Origin: Limnochordia bacterium
Lineage (GTDB): Bacteria > Bacillota > Limnochordia > DUMW01
NCBI GenBank assembly: GCA_023230925.1
Contig: JALNWK010000007.1
Coordinates: forward strand, 13,670-77,669
Direction of reading: 5' to 3'
Length of the DNA: 64,000 nucleotides
The notes beneath the pieces were generated by a model that worked only from the letters and a program-made list of their open reading frames with translations, made no database searches and was not told where the DNA came from. Shown piece by piece: positions 17,634 to 27,521 of the stretch. A program made the translations under genes and the position numbers. How positions within the stretch are numbered: position 1 is the first letter of the stretch; each line of letters opens with the position of its first letter.

Positions 17634-18443
17634 CTAACCCTGTTTACTCCGGTTCTTTATCCCTGTCTCTGGGGACGGGTCATCCCCAGTTGCAGCCGCC
17701 ATATCTTGGGCTACTTGTGCCCGCTCGGCCCGCTGAACCATCCAGACAAAGACTGGTAATGATCGCATACGAGGTAGTCGCTTCGGCTGCTGGCACAAGC
17801 GATACAGCCATTCAAGCCCATGTTCTCTCATCCATTTGGGCGCCCGGCTCACCCGCCCTGCCCATACATCAAAGCTACCCCCTACACCTATACCAAGTCG
17901 AATCCCGGTGGTAAGCCGGTTAGCGTAGATCCATTTTTCCTGTTGGGGAGCGCCCAAGGCGGCAAAAAGGACATCGGTTCCCTTATTATGAATATCATCA
18001 ACTATACTTTTGGTCTCTTTTGGGGTGAAATACCCATGATGGGTCCCTACAATCCGCGCCTTGGGATACTTCAGCAACAGCCGTGCCCGTGCCTCCTCTG
18101 CAACCCCGGGTTTTGCTCCAAGAAAGTAGAGCCGATAGCCTTCTTCAGCGGATAACCTGCAGATTTCCCCCACTAATTCTACACCAGCAATCCGTTCAGG
18201 CAAAGGATAACCCATCCGGGATGCAGCCCATACCAAACCATATCCATCTGCCACAACATATGCCGCTTCTTGCCAGATATGACTAAGTTGTGCATCATGT
18301 TGTGCGGCAACGACCATTTCGGCATTTGCGGTAAGCATCTGTCTACCGCAGGGAGGACCATCGAGTATTTCCTGGATCCTGTGTAGCGTCTCGGACATTG
18401 TCATGAGGTCCACCGGCAGACCAAGAATGCTTACCCTTTCCAT
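17634..18443 (-). CDS. WecG/TagA/CpsF family glycosyltransferase
   Basis: The product has 269 residues. Conserved family blocks are TANAEMVVAAQ, VADGYGLVWAA, ERIAGVELV, the ALGAPQQEKW loop and GVGGSFDVWAGRVSRAPKWM followed by GLEWLYRL. Relatives add N-acetylmannosamine(uronic acid) to lipid-linked GlcNAc in wall-polymer or common-antigen synthesis. It acts at the cytoplasmic face of the membrane. The ATG follows GGAGGGG. It is packed directly downstream of csaB (12-base gap), implying a joint role in making the pyruvylated secondary wall polymer. Confidence 0.93.
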   Translation of the reverse strand: MERVSILGLPVDLMTMSETLHRIQEILDGPPCGRQMLTANAEMVVAAQHDAQLSHIWQEAAYVVADGYGLVWAASRMGYPLPERIAGVELVGEICRLSAEEGYRLYFLGAKPGVAEEARARLLLKYPKARIVGTHHGYFTPKETKSIVDDIHNKGTDVLFAALGAPQQEKWIYANRLTTGIRLGIGVGGSFDVWAGRVSRAPKWMREHGLEWLYRLCQQPKRLPRMRSLPVFVWMVQRAERAQVAQDMAAATGDDPSPETGIKNRSKQG

Positions 18444-18455
18444 GCCACCCCTCCA

Positions 18456-19529
18456 TTATCTGCAAATATCCTCAATAAGTTCTTCAAGACCTGACCGGGA
18501 CTGGGACTGGAGTTCTAATACCAGTTGTCTTCTATCCCGATCATACCGTCTTGACCGGGGCAGCTTCACCGCTACATCTTCAATAATTGATGCAACGGGA
18601 AACTGTTCGTCGGTGCAACTTAAAGCTTTTTCATTGGTCAAGGCTGCAAAGGCTCCAATCTTAGGATCGGTTTCAAGGGCAACGAAGCTAGTCCCACAGA
18701 CAGCCGCGAAAATCAACGCGTGGAGCCTCATGCTAATCACCAGGTCACAACTTTGGATTACACCGGCCATATCTTCAGGAGGGATCGGAAGCCCCAAACA
18801 TAACGCCTCTTCCTTCATGAGTTTAATTACATCTTGGATGAGGGGAAGATCCTGTTCAAAATGAAGGGGCAGGAATAGAATCTTAGCATCAAAACGACGA
18901 GCTAGTTCATCTGCTAGATAAGCCACCTGTTCAATCTGTCCTGGAAATCCACCCCACGGACGCAAGGCAATTCCAAGCACCGTCCCCTTACCATAAGGTT
19001 CTCCAAGCATTCTGAAAATCCTTTGGACCCGTCCTGCGGGCGCTGCATCAAGGAGCAAAGCAGGATCTGGTACCAGTTTTGCACCGGGTAGAAAGGATGC
19101 AGAATAATGGTCACGCACGCTAAGTCCGGTGAGTCTGTTAGCTAATCGCATTAGCCTCCTCCGGTTATGAGGAGACTGAACAGGTCCAATACCCATAGCA
19201 TGCCAGTATACTTTGCACCCTAGCTTCAATCCAAGCCTAGTTAAAGTCAGGTAATACCAAAGGCTCCTGCTACTGGTTACATCCTGCATCAAGCCACCGG
19301 AAAGAACCAAAGCATCACCTTGTCTTAAGACCTGCAAAACCCGCGGAAGGTCATAGCGAAAAATCGAGTGTACTTCATGTTCCTTGGCAGTGGCATGGGG
19401 ATGTTGTGAAAGCACAGTTACCCGTTGGATCCGATCATCGTTTTTTAGGCTTGAGGCCAATACCGAGACGATGGCTTCATCACCAGTGTTGTCATAACCG
19501 TAGTAGCCCGCCAAAATAACCTTTGACAT
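18456..19529 (-). CDS. csaB: Polysaccharide pyruvyl transferase CsaB
   Basis: The product has 357 residues. CsaB transfers pyruvate from PEP to the secondary cell-wall polymer, creating the ligand for S-layer-homology (SLH) domains. The conserved start VILAGYYGYDNTGDEAI, the GGGLMQD-like segment SGGLMQDVTSSRSLWYY and the late ISMRLHALIFAA motif identify the family. The frame is open to 19544, but ATG 19529 has an AGGTG site and the canonical N-terminus. Its first 38 bases overlap the DUF5693 gene end. In outer-membrane Firmicutes, SLH-bearing OmpM proteins bind such polymers; whether that happens here is inference. Confidence 0.95.
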   Translation of the reverse strand: MSKVILAGYYGYDNTGDEAIVSVLASSLKNDDRIQRVTVLSQHPHATAKEHEVHSIFRYDLPRVLQVLRQGDALVLSGGLMQDVTSSRSLWYYLTLTRLGLKLGCKVYWHAMGIGPVQSPHNRRRLMRLANRLTGLSVRDHYSASFLPGAKLVPDPALLLDAAPAGRVQRIFRMLGEPYGKGTVLGIALRPWGGFPGQIEQVAYLADELARRFDAKILFLPLHFEQDLPLIQDVIKLMKEEALCLGLPIPPEDMAGVIQSCDLVISMRLHALIFAAVCGTSFVALETDPKIGAFAALTNEKALSCTDEQFPVASIIEDVAVKLPRSRRYDRDRRQLVLELQSQSRSGLEELIEDICR

Positions 19530-20973
19530 TCTTTTCACCTGCACCTAATACTTTCCACAACACACCTAAGATAACGACAACTACAATACCAAGTAAGAGC
19601 CCGAGGGCACTCCTTTGAATGCTAATTTGAAGAGGGGTATGGGCATGACAAAAGGAATTCAGCACAGAAACCGGAGCTAGGGTACCCATGGCTATAAGTA
19701 ACGCCGAGGGATATCGTTCTTTTCTTAACAACCGATAGTACCCCACAAACAAGGCCGGGTAACCCACCAGAAACTCCTTAAACCGGGGCCTTACCACCAG
19801 CAGATGCTCCAGGATAGCCCGTATCTGTCGTTCTAGGTTAAGGATTGGGGCAAGACCCGTTCCCGTTCTTAACACGTAATAAAGAAAAGCGATACCTACC
19901 GGGACAACAAGATACCACCGGAGGGTGACCCTCTCCTGCTTCTTGAAAAAAAGCAAGAAGACAACTAAAGGGGGCAAAGCCGCCGATAGCTTCACTCCGC
20001 GAAAGCCAGTCAACCCGAGCATAAACTTTGCATCAGCAAGCAATGCACCAATGAAAACGACACCAAGGCACGTAACTAGTATAACCTGCCCACAGGCCCG
20101 CAAATATAGTGCTACTGTATTGGTGGTCTTGCCTCTGTTCTTGGTAATCACCCTATACCCACTCACAAGGGCATAGACTGGGAAAGACAGGGTTACCACT
20201 AGGGCAAATACTTGTCTTACCAGATCATCCCCGCCACATTGATAAGCTAGTACCGTAGAGAGCACAAACCCGCAAGGTATAAGTATACTAGCCTGCATAC
20301 CTAGGCTTGCCAAAAGCAGATACACGATGCACCAAACACCCATCCCGGTAACCACTACCAAGGGCAACGAAGGATGAAAGACAGCCAAAGGCTTCGGATA
20401 TCCAAGCTTAAAGCCTGCCTGGGTAAGACGGCTGGTTAATTCATCAATATAGGCTTGGTTATAGGCCTTAGGATCCGGCATATGGGTAAACAAGTTTAGA
20501 TAAATGACAGATATGCCCCGTTCCCGTACCCCGAGAAGTAATCGATCACAGGCGCGTTGGAGATCATATCCAGTTAACAATTCCCGGGGAATTTGATGCA
20601 CCCGTAGAGGGATTCCGGATATACCCTGGGGGATCTGAAACTCCAACACACCCCACAGCTTTGACTTTCCCATGGCTTTGGACCCAGTGCTTACCACAAG
20701 GTCCGCGTCAACTTGCACCAAGGAATCAAAGCTCTGATCATCCACAACTACAACACCGATCTTCTCAGGTGCCGATACACTCCCCTCTCTTAGATCAAGT
20801 CCTAAAACAACTCCCGGGGTTTGGGGCGCATCTAGCCCCACCTGGACTAGATCGCCGTAGTCAACGGCAATCAACACAGTATCGCAGCCTCGCTCAACTT
20901 CCCATCGTTGAAACAAAATCATAGATGAGCACAGGATTGCTAGTATTAGGACAAAATAGGGGGTTTTTGCCAT
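19492..20973 (-). CDS. DUF5693 family multi-pass membrane protein
   Basis: The product has 493 residues. A signal-anchor (FVLILAILCSSMILFQRW) is followed by an extracytoplasmic domain to about residue 215. About eight membrane segments then run to the C-terminus. Its family (DUF5693) is regularly encoded directly before csaB in Firmicutes, and here it overlaps csaB by 38 bases. A role as a membrane partner in wall-polymer assembly is inferred from that pairing; no catalytic motif is visible. Confidence 0.85.
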   Translation of the reverse strand: MAKTPYFVLILAILCSSMILFQRWEVERGCDTVLIAVDYGDLVQVGLDAPQTPGVVLGLDLREGSVSAPEKIGVVVVDDQSFDSLVQVDADLVVSTGSKAMGKSKLWGVLEFQIPQGISGIPLRVHQIPRELLTGYDLQRACDRLLLGVRERGISVIYLNLFTHMPDPKAYNQAYIDELTSRLTQAGFKLGYPKPLAVFHPSLPLVVVTGMGVWCIVYLLLASLGMQASILIPCGFVLSTVLAYQCGGDDLVRQVFALVVTLSFPVYALVSGYRVITKNRGKTTNTVALYLRACGQVILVTCLGVVFIGALLADAKFMLGLTGFRGVKLSAALPPLVVFLLFFKKQERVTLRWYLVVPVGIAFLYYVLRTGTGLAPILNLERQIRAILEHLLVVRPRFKEFLVGYPALFVGYYRLLRKERYPSALLIAMGTLAPVSVLNSFCHAHTPLQISIQRSALGLLLGIVVVVILGVLWKVLGAGEKNVKGYFGGLLRL

Positions 20974-20977
20974 AGCC

Positions 20978-22082
20978 TTACTTTCTTCTTAGGTATGCTT
21001 GGATGAATGGTTCCAGGTAACCGTCCATCACCTTTTCCACATCACCCATTTCCACATCGGTGCGATGATCCTTGACCATGGTATAAGGACAAAAAACATA
21101 AGAACGAATCTGATTGCCCCATGCAATGTCACTCTTGTGACCGGAGATAGCATTTAGCTTTGCTTCTTGCTCTTCCATTTTGCGTTCTAGCAATCGGGCT
21201 TTTAGGATCTTCATCGCTGATTCCCGGTTCTTGTGCTGAGACCGTTCGTTCTGGCATTGAACCACAATACCAGTGGGAATATGAGTAAGCCGCACGGCCG
21301 AGTCGGTCTTATTGACATGTTGCCCCCCGGCGCCACTGGCTCGGTAAGTGTCTATCCTCACCTCATTTAGATCCAGATCAATCTCCGCATCCTGCTCCAC
21401 CTCTGGCAAAACACTCACCGAGGCAAAGGATGTATGGCGTCGTCCTGCCGCATCAAAGGGGGATATGCGCACTAAGCGATGCACACCCTTTTCTGACCTT
21501 AAATAACCATAGGCATAGGGTCCACTAATCATGAGCGTAACACCTTTTATGCCCGCCTCATCGCCAGTCAGTAAATCGAGGGTCTCCACCTCATAACCAT
21601 TATCTTCGGCCCACCGCGTATACATCCGCAAGAGCATCTGTGCCCAATCCTGAGATTCGGTTCCCCCTGCCCCGGAATGAATGGTCAAGATCACATTATG
21701 ATCATCATAGGGGCCATTCAGCAACATGGCAAGCTCCATCCGTTCTAGTTCTGCGGATAACCTATCCCCCTCACGGTAAAGCTCCTGCGCAATCGATTCA
21801 TCCTCTTCCTCTTGAGCCAAAGCTAACAGGGTGGATAAATCGTCATACCGCATCTTTAGACTGGTGAATCCATTCACTTGTTTCCTGAGGATCTTCAACT
21901 TCTTTGAAGCTTGTTGGGCAACCTCGGGATTATTCCAAAAGTTGGGATCCGCCATTTCGTTTTCCAGATCCCGGATCTTTGCTTCTAAATTAGGGATGTC
22001 AAAGATAGTCACCCAGTTCAACTAAGCGCTGTCCCATCGAGGTAATCTGATCCTCTAAGTCACTCAAGCTTAATATCTCCAT
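20978..22082 (-). CDS. prfB: Peptide chain release factor 2 (programmed +1 frameshift)
   Basis: RF2 ends translation at UGA and UAA. The gene starts at ATG 22082 (27 codons, MEILSLSDLEDQITSMGQRL...) and reaches CTT TGA C at 22004-21998. It needs a +1 shift to continue as DIPNLEAKIRDLE, giving about 367 residues, the usual RF2 length. The GGQ peptidyl-hydrolysis motif (SGAGGQHVN) and the SPF codon-recognition tripeptide (VRISPFDAAG) are both present. A stand-alone frame from 22021 would lack the true N-terminus. It follows secA on the same strand, as in Bacillus. Confidence 0.96.
21998..22012 (-). promoter_or_regulatory. prfB autoregulatory frameshift site
   Basis: The message reads GGTGACTATCTTTGAC, closely matching the conserved TATCTTTGAC slippery heptamer with an in-frame UGA. 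The upstream GGGTGA is a weakened version of the usual AGGGGG stimulator. Low RF2 stalls at UGA and favours the +1 shift. Confidence 0.9.
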
Positions 22083-22131
22083 TATCGCATCGAGAAGAAC
22101 CTGTAGGTCTTCTCTTCCTCCTTAATTAAAA

Positions 22132-24648
22132 CTAGACATTCCTGCCGCAACATTTCTTATACTTTTTCCCCGAACCGCAAGGACACGGTTCATTGCGGCC
22201 TATTTTCTCGACCCTACGAGGCTGTGCTGGAGCACTTTCCTTTTCATCCCCATGCTGGGCTAATACCCTCACCCGTCGTTGACGGGGTGCCGGCTGAGAA
22301 GTAGGCTGTACCCGGAAGATATAGCGGGTAACATCCTCCCGAATCGCTTCGATCATCACGTTAAACATATCATTGGCTTCAAACTTATACTCCAGTAGAG
22401 GATCCTGCTGGGCGTAGGCCCGCAGTCCAATTCCATCCATGAGATCCCGCATATTCTCCAGATGTTCCATCCATTTTCCATCTACCGTAGTTAACAGGAT
22501 AATCCGCTCGATATGCCGCATCCGTTCAGGCGTTAATTCCTCTTCCCGAAGCTTGTAAATCCGATGGGCCTCTTCTTTAAGCAGTTTGCCAATTTCCTCA
22601 GCGCTCTGCAAGGCCGCATCATCCACCTTAAGGGTACTGCGGCCAGCAACCAAATCCTGGAATTGGTTTAGCAAACCGGTGATATCCCAGTCCTCAGGAT
22701 AAATATCCTCATTGGCAAACCTAGCTACAACAGCGTCAACGCTGCGGTCCACCATGTCTATAACATCTTCACGCACCGAATCTTTGGTTAAGGCCAAGGC
22801 CCTTTGGGAATAGATGATCTCCCGATGCATGTTCAGAACATCATCGTATTCGAGAACCCGTTTGCGAATATCGAAGTTATAGGACTCCACCCGTTTTTGC
22901 GCCGATTCTATAGTACGACTAACCTGGGATGACTCTATAGGTTGATCTTCCTCCCAACCTAGCCGATCCATAATACCAGTAATACGATCGGAACCAAACA
23001 GGCGCATTAAGTCATCCTCAAAGGACACATAAAACCTAGATGAACCCGGATCACCCTGTCGTCCCGAACGGCCGCGCAACTGATTGTCAATTCGTCTACT
23101 TTCATGACGCTCTGTGCCAATAACATGTAGGCCCCCTAGGGCTACCACTCCATCCCCAAGTACAATGTCCGTGCCCCGTCCGGCCATATTAGTAGCAATG
23201 GTCACAGTCCCTAATTGTCCGGCTAACTTGATAATCTCAGCTTCCTTCTCATGGTACTTCGCATTGAGGACCTGATGTGGAACACCCCTGCGGCCTAGTA
23301 TACCACTGAGTTTTTCGGACACTTCAATGGAAACCGTGCCGACCAAAACAGGCTGCTTCCGTTCATGACACTGGACAATCTCTTCGATGATCGCCGCATA
23401 TTTTGCCCTCTGCGTCTTGTAGACAAGATCCGGATGATCCACGCGGATCATGGGCTTGTTTGTGGGAATAACCACCACATCCATCCCATAGATCCTTAGG
23501 AACTCATCCTCTTCTGTTGCCGCAGTCCCGGTCATCCCCGCCAGTTTATCATACATTCTGAAGTAGTTTTGGAAGGTTATACTGGCAAAGGTCTTGCTCT
23601 CACTTTGGATAGCCACCCGCTCCTTGGCCTCAATGGCTTGATGTAGACCATCGGAGTAGCGCCGTCCAAACATGAGACGGCCAGTAAACTCATCAACAAT
23701 GATGATCTCACCGTCTTTAACCACGTAGTCCCGGTCTTTGCGAAACAACCGAAGAGCCTTTAGCGCTGCTAGCAGGTAATGATTCAGCTCAAAGTGGACA
23801 TCGTCAAAAAGATTCTCAATTCCTAATAGTTCCTCCACCCGGGCGACACCGTTTTCAGTCAGGCTAACGGTTCTGGCCTTATCGTCCACAGTGTAGTCTT
23901 CCTCTTCCTTAAGTCGAGGGGCTAGATCGGCAAAGATCCGGTACCTATCCGTTGCATCCTCTGCCTGACCGGAGATAATCAAGGGCGTTCGTGCCTCATC
24001 GATGAGGATGCTATCAACCTCATCCACAATGGCATAGTTTAGTTCCCGTTGGACCATATCATCCTTAGATAGAACCATATTGTCCCGGAGATAGTCAAAA
24101 CCAAATTCATTGTTGGTCCCGTAGGTTATGTCACAATTGTAGGCCTGTTTGCGTTCAGCATAGTCTAAGCCATGCTTGATCACGCCAACGTCAAGACCCA
24201 GAAAACGATATATCTCCCCCATCCAATCGGCGTCGCGTTGGGCTAGATAATCATTTACTGTAACAATATGAACACCCCGGCCCGTTAGCGCATTAAGATA
24301 AGCCGGTAGAGTTGCCGCCAAGGTCTTTCCTTCACCGGTTTTCATCTCAGCGATCCGTCCTTGGTGAAGTACGATACCGCCCATCAGCTGCACATCATAG
24401 TGTCTTTGACCTAAGGTGCGACGGGCTGCTTCCCTTGTCACAGCAAAGGCCTCTTCTAATAGGTCCTCTAGAGTCTCACCTTCAGCGAAACGCTGCCTAA
24501 ACTGAGCAGTCATTCCCCGTAGTTCTTCATCGCTCATCGCCTGGAATTTAGGTTCTAAGGCATTTATTCTATCAACAACCCCGGACATCCGCCGGATTTC
24601 CTTTTCATTTGGGTCAAACAGTTTCCTTAACCTTTCAAACAAGTGCAT
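22132..24648 (-). CDS. secA: Preprotein translocase ATPase SecA
   Basis: SecA is the motor that pushes unfolded preproteins through SecYEG at the inner membrane. The product has about 838 residues. Walker A MKTGEGKT is near 101-108, DEAD-like DEVDSILIDEARTP near 207, helicase NBD2 motifs (TNMAGRGTDI, RGRSGRQGDPGSS) are present, and a C-terminal zinc tail CPCGSGKKYKKCC binds SecB or lipid. The exact start is unclear: GTG 24651, ATG 24648, or TTG 24642, which has the best spacing to AGAAGG. It is flanked by prfB downstream and by DUF5317 and HD-GYP genes upstream rather than directly by hpf. Confidence 0.98.
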   Translation of the reverse strand: MHLFERLRKLFDPNEKEIRRMSGVVDRINALEPKFQAMSDEELRGMTAQFRQRFAEGETLEDLLEEAFAVTREAARRTLGQRHYDVQLMGGIVLHQGRIAEMKTGEGKTLAATLPAYLNALTGRGVHIVTVNDYLAQRDADWMGEIYRFLGLDVGVIKHGLDYAERKQAYNCDITYGTNNEFGFDYLRDNMVLSKDDMVQRELNYAIVDEVDSILIDEARTPLIISGQAEDATDRYRIFADLAPRLKEEEDYTVDDKARTVSLTENGVARVEELLGIENLFDDVHFELNHYLLAALKALRLFRKDRDYVVKDGEIIIVDEFTGRLMFGRRYSDGLHQAIEAKERVAIQSESKTFASITFQNYFRMYDKLAGMTGTAATEEDEFLRIYGMDVVVIPTNKPMIRVDHPDLVYKTQRAKYAAIIEEIVQCHERKQPVLVGTVSIEVSEKLSGILGRRGVPHQVLNAKYHEKEAEIIKLAGQLGTVTIATNMAGRGTDIVLGDGVVALGGLHVIGTERHESRRIDNQLRGRSGRQGDPGSSRFYVSFEDDLMRLFGSDRITGIMDRLGWEEDQPIESSQVSRTIESAQKRVESYNFDIRKRVLEYDDVLNMHREIIYSQRALALTKDSVREDVIDMVDRSVDAVVARFANEDIYPEDWDITGLLNQFQDLVAGRSTLKVDDAALQSAEEIGKLLKEEAHRIYKLREEELTPERMRHIERIILLTTVDGKWMEHLENMRDLMDGIGLRAYAQQDPLLEYKFEANDMFNVMIEAIREDVTRYIFRVQPTSQPAPRQRRVRVLAQHGDEKESAPAQPRRVEKIGRNEPCPCGSGKKYKKCCGRNV

Positions 24649-24707
24649 CACCTTCTCTGCAATTATAGCATGCTATAGAAACCTGCTCAACTGGAAACCT
24701 ATGACCC

Positions 24708-25289
24708 CTAGAACGTATGCTTCCTCGGATATCCCTTTGCTCGACTTCGTTCCTGTAGCATGGCATTCTGGATTAGCATGAACACTCCAAGCGAGATCAC
24801 AACATCCCCTATGCTAAAAACCCGGGCCCTTTTGTAGCCTGGAATGTATAACCAATCGGATAGAAAGTAAAGCACTGAGTCGTCGGTTAGTTTTGTGTGG
24901 GTAATGTAGGTTCCTGTATCCAATAAAGATGCCAGACTGCCAAGACCCACCTGCTCAAGGCTTGTCAGAGAAACAGGCATTTGACCGCCATTGGCGGCAA
25001 TAACCACGGCATTAAGCAGCACACCAACAGCTACCACACGAAAAGCCCTTTGATCCCTATTTGCCCATAGGGCAGCCATTAACAATATGTAGGAGAGTAT
25101 GTTCACATAGGGACCAAACTGCACCGCAATAGCAATACCCCGTTGGGCGAGAAAAAGACACCCTCCTTGAAGGAGACAGGCAACCAAGATTAGCTCCACC
25201 CGGTGGATCTTTAAATCCCCAAGGCTCCGAAGACGGCCCTTGCGCAAGAACCCAACAAGAAGGGAAATAATCGCCGCATCAATTAGCAT
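24708..25289 (-). CDS. DUF5317 family membrane protein
   Basis: The product has 193 residues and about five membrane segments (AAIISLLVGFLRKG, ELILVACLLQGGCLFLAQRG, ILSYILLMAALWANRDQ, AVGVLLNAVVIAANGGQMPVS). The NGGQMPVS motif and the late IGDVVISLGVFMLIQ segment are typical of DUF5317, a family of unknown function. It overlaps the end of the HD-GYP gene by 7 bases, so the two are translationally coupled and may act together in c-di-GMP-linked membrane signalling (inference). Confidence 0.85.
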   Translation of the reverse strand: MLIDAAIISLLVGFLRKGRLRSLGDLKIHRVELILVACLLQGGCLFLAQRGIAIAVQFGPYVNILSYILLMAALWANRDQRAFRVVAVGVLLNAVVIAANGGQMPVSLTSLEQVGLGSLASLLDTGTYITHTKLTDDSVLYFLSDWLYIPGYKRARVFSIGDVVISLGVFMLIQNAMLQERSRAKGYPRKHTF

Positions 25290-26557
25290 ATATGTTCATC
25301 CTCTTTATGTTCCCTGGAAACGATCGCCCTGATCTCCTTCTCGGACTTCAAAAAGACCTCAATAACGCGGGGATCAAACTGTTTTCCACGGTTCTCAATT
25401 AGTTCTGTTTTGGCTTGTTCAAAGGAAAGCGCTCGGCGATAGACCCGGTCAGAGGTCATGGCATCAAAAGCATCTGCACAAGCAAGGATCCTAGCGCCCA
25501 ACGGGATATCTTCCCCCGCAAGCCCCGCCGGATACCCCTTACCGTCATACCTTTCGTGGTGGTGCCGAATAATCTCCGCAACACCCTTCAAAAAACCCAC
25601 GTCCTTAATCATGTCAGCACCAATGTCCGGATGAGCTTTGATCTGGTTAAACTCAGCCTCAGATAGCTTACCCGGCTTGTTTAACACCGCCTCACTTACC
25701 CCAATCTTCCCAATATCATGCAGTAATCCCGCATAACTTATAGTCTCAATCTCCGAGCCCGATAGATCCATTGCATCAGCCAAGATATTAGAAATTTGCT
25801 CAATCCGGTCTGAATGACCCCGGGTATACGAATCCTTAGCGTCCAGAGCTGCTGCTAAGGCCTTAACGGTATCAATGTGGGCTTTGCGCATCTCACTGTA
25901 CTGCTGAAAGGAATACCGCGCAAGGAAAAGGGGCATCAGTAACAAGACAGTCCCCGGGGGTCCCAAGGGACCTGTATAAATGATGGCAATTAGAATCCCA
26001 AGGGGGCTTAACGCCAAATAGTTTGGGATAACCCATTTGATATTTGCCCGCCAGATTTTGCCCACGGAAATACCTTGGTCTAGAGTAATAACAATTGCAA
26101 CCAACAAGGTATTAACCACAAAATATGCAAAGGTCGCGGCCAGCAAGGGGATCAGGCTTCTAACCAGATCAATACTAGGAGCAAAACCGCCGCCCAACCC
26201 TTGATAAGTCAAAGCCGCAGCAAGGGTAGATAGGAACACCTGAGAAGCATCAAAAGCAGCAACTTTAATGGGTTTGCTCTGCACCAACACACACAGGAAT
26301 ACCGCTAGAGCCGTCATAGGGGCAGATACCGATCCGAAAATTAGAATGGCGGCAAAGTCAATAGCAAAGCAGACACTTACCGAGCCTCCCGAAGGTATTG
26401 GCACCCGGAGCAGATCACCACCAATGGATAGCCCAACAATAAACAAAACATCAACAAAACGGGGCAGAGGACACGTGGTAACCAACCAGATCAAACCGCC
26501 CAAAGTCAACAAAGAAACCATAGCAATATAGACCTTGAGCCTATAGTCTCTGTGCAT
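25283..26557 (-). CDS. Membrane-anchored HD-GYP phosphodiesterase
   Basis: The product has about 424 residues. Six or seven membrane segments occupy residues 10-220, resembling MASE-type sensors. The HD-GYP domain spans about 230-420 with HDIGKIGV and HHERYDGKGYPAGL, the metal-binding HD and GYP signatures intact, then ILACADAFDAMTSDRVYR. These enzymes hydrolyse cyclic di-GMP to pGpG/GMP. ATG 26557 is preceded by AAGGGG at proper spacing; a longer TTG-started form to 26581 is possible. It is the only c-di-GMP enzyme seen in the window. Confidence 0.93.
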   Translation of the reverse strand: MHRDYRLKVYIAMVSLLTLGGLIWLVTTCPLPRFVDVLFIVGLSIGGDLLRVPIPSGGSVSVCFAIDFAAILIFGSVSAPMTALAVFLCVLVQSKPIKVAAFDASQVFLSTLAAALTYQGLGGGFAPSIDLVRSLIPLLAATFAYFVVNTLLVAIVITLDQGISVGKIWRANIKWVIPNYLALSPLGILIAIIYTGPLGPPGTVLLLMPLFLARYSFQQYSEMRKAHIDTVKALAAALDAKDSYTRGHSDRIEQISNILADAMDLSGSEIETISYAGLLHDIGKIGVSEAVLNKPGKLSEAEFNQIKAHPDIGADMIKDVGFLKGVAEIIRHHHERYDGKGYPAGLAGEDIPLGARILACADAFDAMTSDRVYRRALSFEQAKTELIENRGKQFDPRVIEVFLKSEKEIRAIVSREHKEDEHIC

Positions 26558-26611
26558 AAGCTGCCCCTTCCCATCAGACAATCAATAGAACCGGCACCTT
26601 GATCTTAGTTA

Positions 26612-26692
26612 TTAATGCCAGGTAAACCGAGAACCGCCAGCTAGAAGCAAACTTGCAATCGCGAGCATTACCTTAAAAACCTTGGCTGCCAT
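26612..26692 (-). CDS. Possible 26-residue membrane microprotein
   Basis: ATG 26692 opens a 26-codon frame (MAAKVFKVMLAIASLLLAGG, then SRFTWH), with a basic start and one hydrophobic helix. It lies behind a G-rich stretch 7 bases upstream, between the 213-residue hypothetical gene and the HD-GYP gene. Length and composition resemble small membrane peptides, but chance cannot be excluded. Confidence 0.28.
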   Translation of the reverse strand: MAAKVFKVMLAIASLLLAGGSRFTWH

Positions 26693-26805
26693 GGAAAAAG
26701 CCCCCCATTCATATAGGCTTGGACGTTTTCCGCTCCGCTAACAAGATGTCCAGCAGCCGCTTCGCTCAGGTTCATCTCAAGGTGCCGGTCAAAACTAGCG
26801 AGTCA

Positions 26806-27447
26806 CTATGTTAAGCTACTTAGTAGGCCGAGTTTTCTATTCACCGCATCCATTGTTGCTTTTACCGCGGTTTCTATATCATCAGACTGCAAGAGCGCAC
26901 AACCTGTGAAAAGTTCACCCCGTAACCCACTCAAACAGTTGACCACAACAACAATTGCCTGACGGCCAGCGATACTACACTTACTTACATCCTCTAAGGC
27001 CAGAACAATCTTGTCCGGCACCGCCTTTGAAACAGCATTGAGCGTAGCCATGCTGGCAATTCGTAGTCTGTTGCCATCGGAGGCAACACCTTCGTGTTTT
27101 CCCGAAAACACCTGCTCCTTGACCTCTAACTCCACCTCTACCACCATGAAATTCTTAGTAGTAGTGGACTTAATTCCAATGATCTGAAGGCGCCGCTCCA
27201 GGGAGTCGAACTCGGACTTTAACTGTACAACACTGATCTTTCGATGGTCCACATTAACTCCAAATTGGGTAATGAATACCGATTCAATATCCCTTACAAT
27301 CTGTTTCGGCTGGCGACTGGATGTAGCTAAAACGTGGATCTCACTGATCTCGTTTTTCTCATCGAAGAATACCTTTACGTTTTCCACGCCCTCAACCCGG
27401 CTTAGGTACTGCTCAAGACTCTGTCGTGACCAGCTATGTTCCTCCAT
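26806..27447 (-). CDS. Conserved hypothetical protein, two-domain
   Basis: The product has 213 residues, soluble, with no signal. The first half (VEGVENVKVFFDEKNEISEIHVLA, summarised by RQPKQIVRDIESVFITQFG) looks like an alpha/beta domain with a repeated DHRKISVVQL strand. The second half (about 105-210) has the strand-helix pattern VVEVELEVKEQVFSG...GRQAIVVVV, with a small Ala/Gly-rich end. I do not recognise the family. ATG 27447 follows GGAGG at seven bases. It sits between the hpf terminator and HD-GYP, so it is likely transcribed on its own or with HD-GYP. Confidence 0.75.
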   Translation of the reverse strand: MEEHSWSRQSLEQYLSRVEGVENVKVFFDEKNEISEIHVLATSSRQPKQIVRDIESVFITQFGVNVDHRKISVVQLKSEFDSLERRLQIIGIKSTTTKNFMVVEVELEVKEQVFSGKHEGVASDGNRLRIASMATLNAVSKAVPDKIVLALEDVSKCSIAGRQAIVVVVNCLSGLRGELFTGCALLQSDDIETAVKATMDAVNRKLGLLSSLT

Positions 27448-27521
27448 ATTTCTTCCTCCGAAACCAATAATCGTCTACTCACCAAACTTCGACTTAACGT
27501 AGACGATTCCTGCTTAACGCG

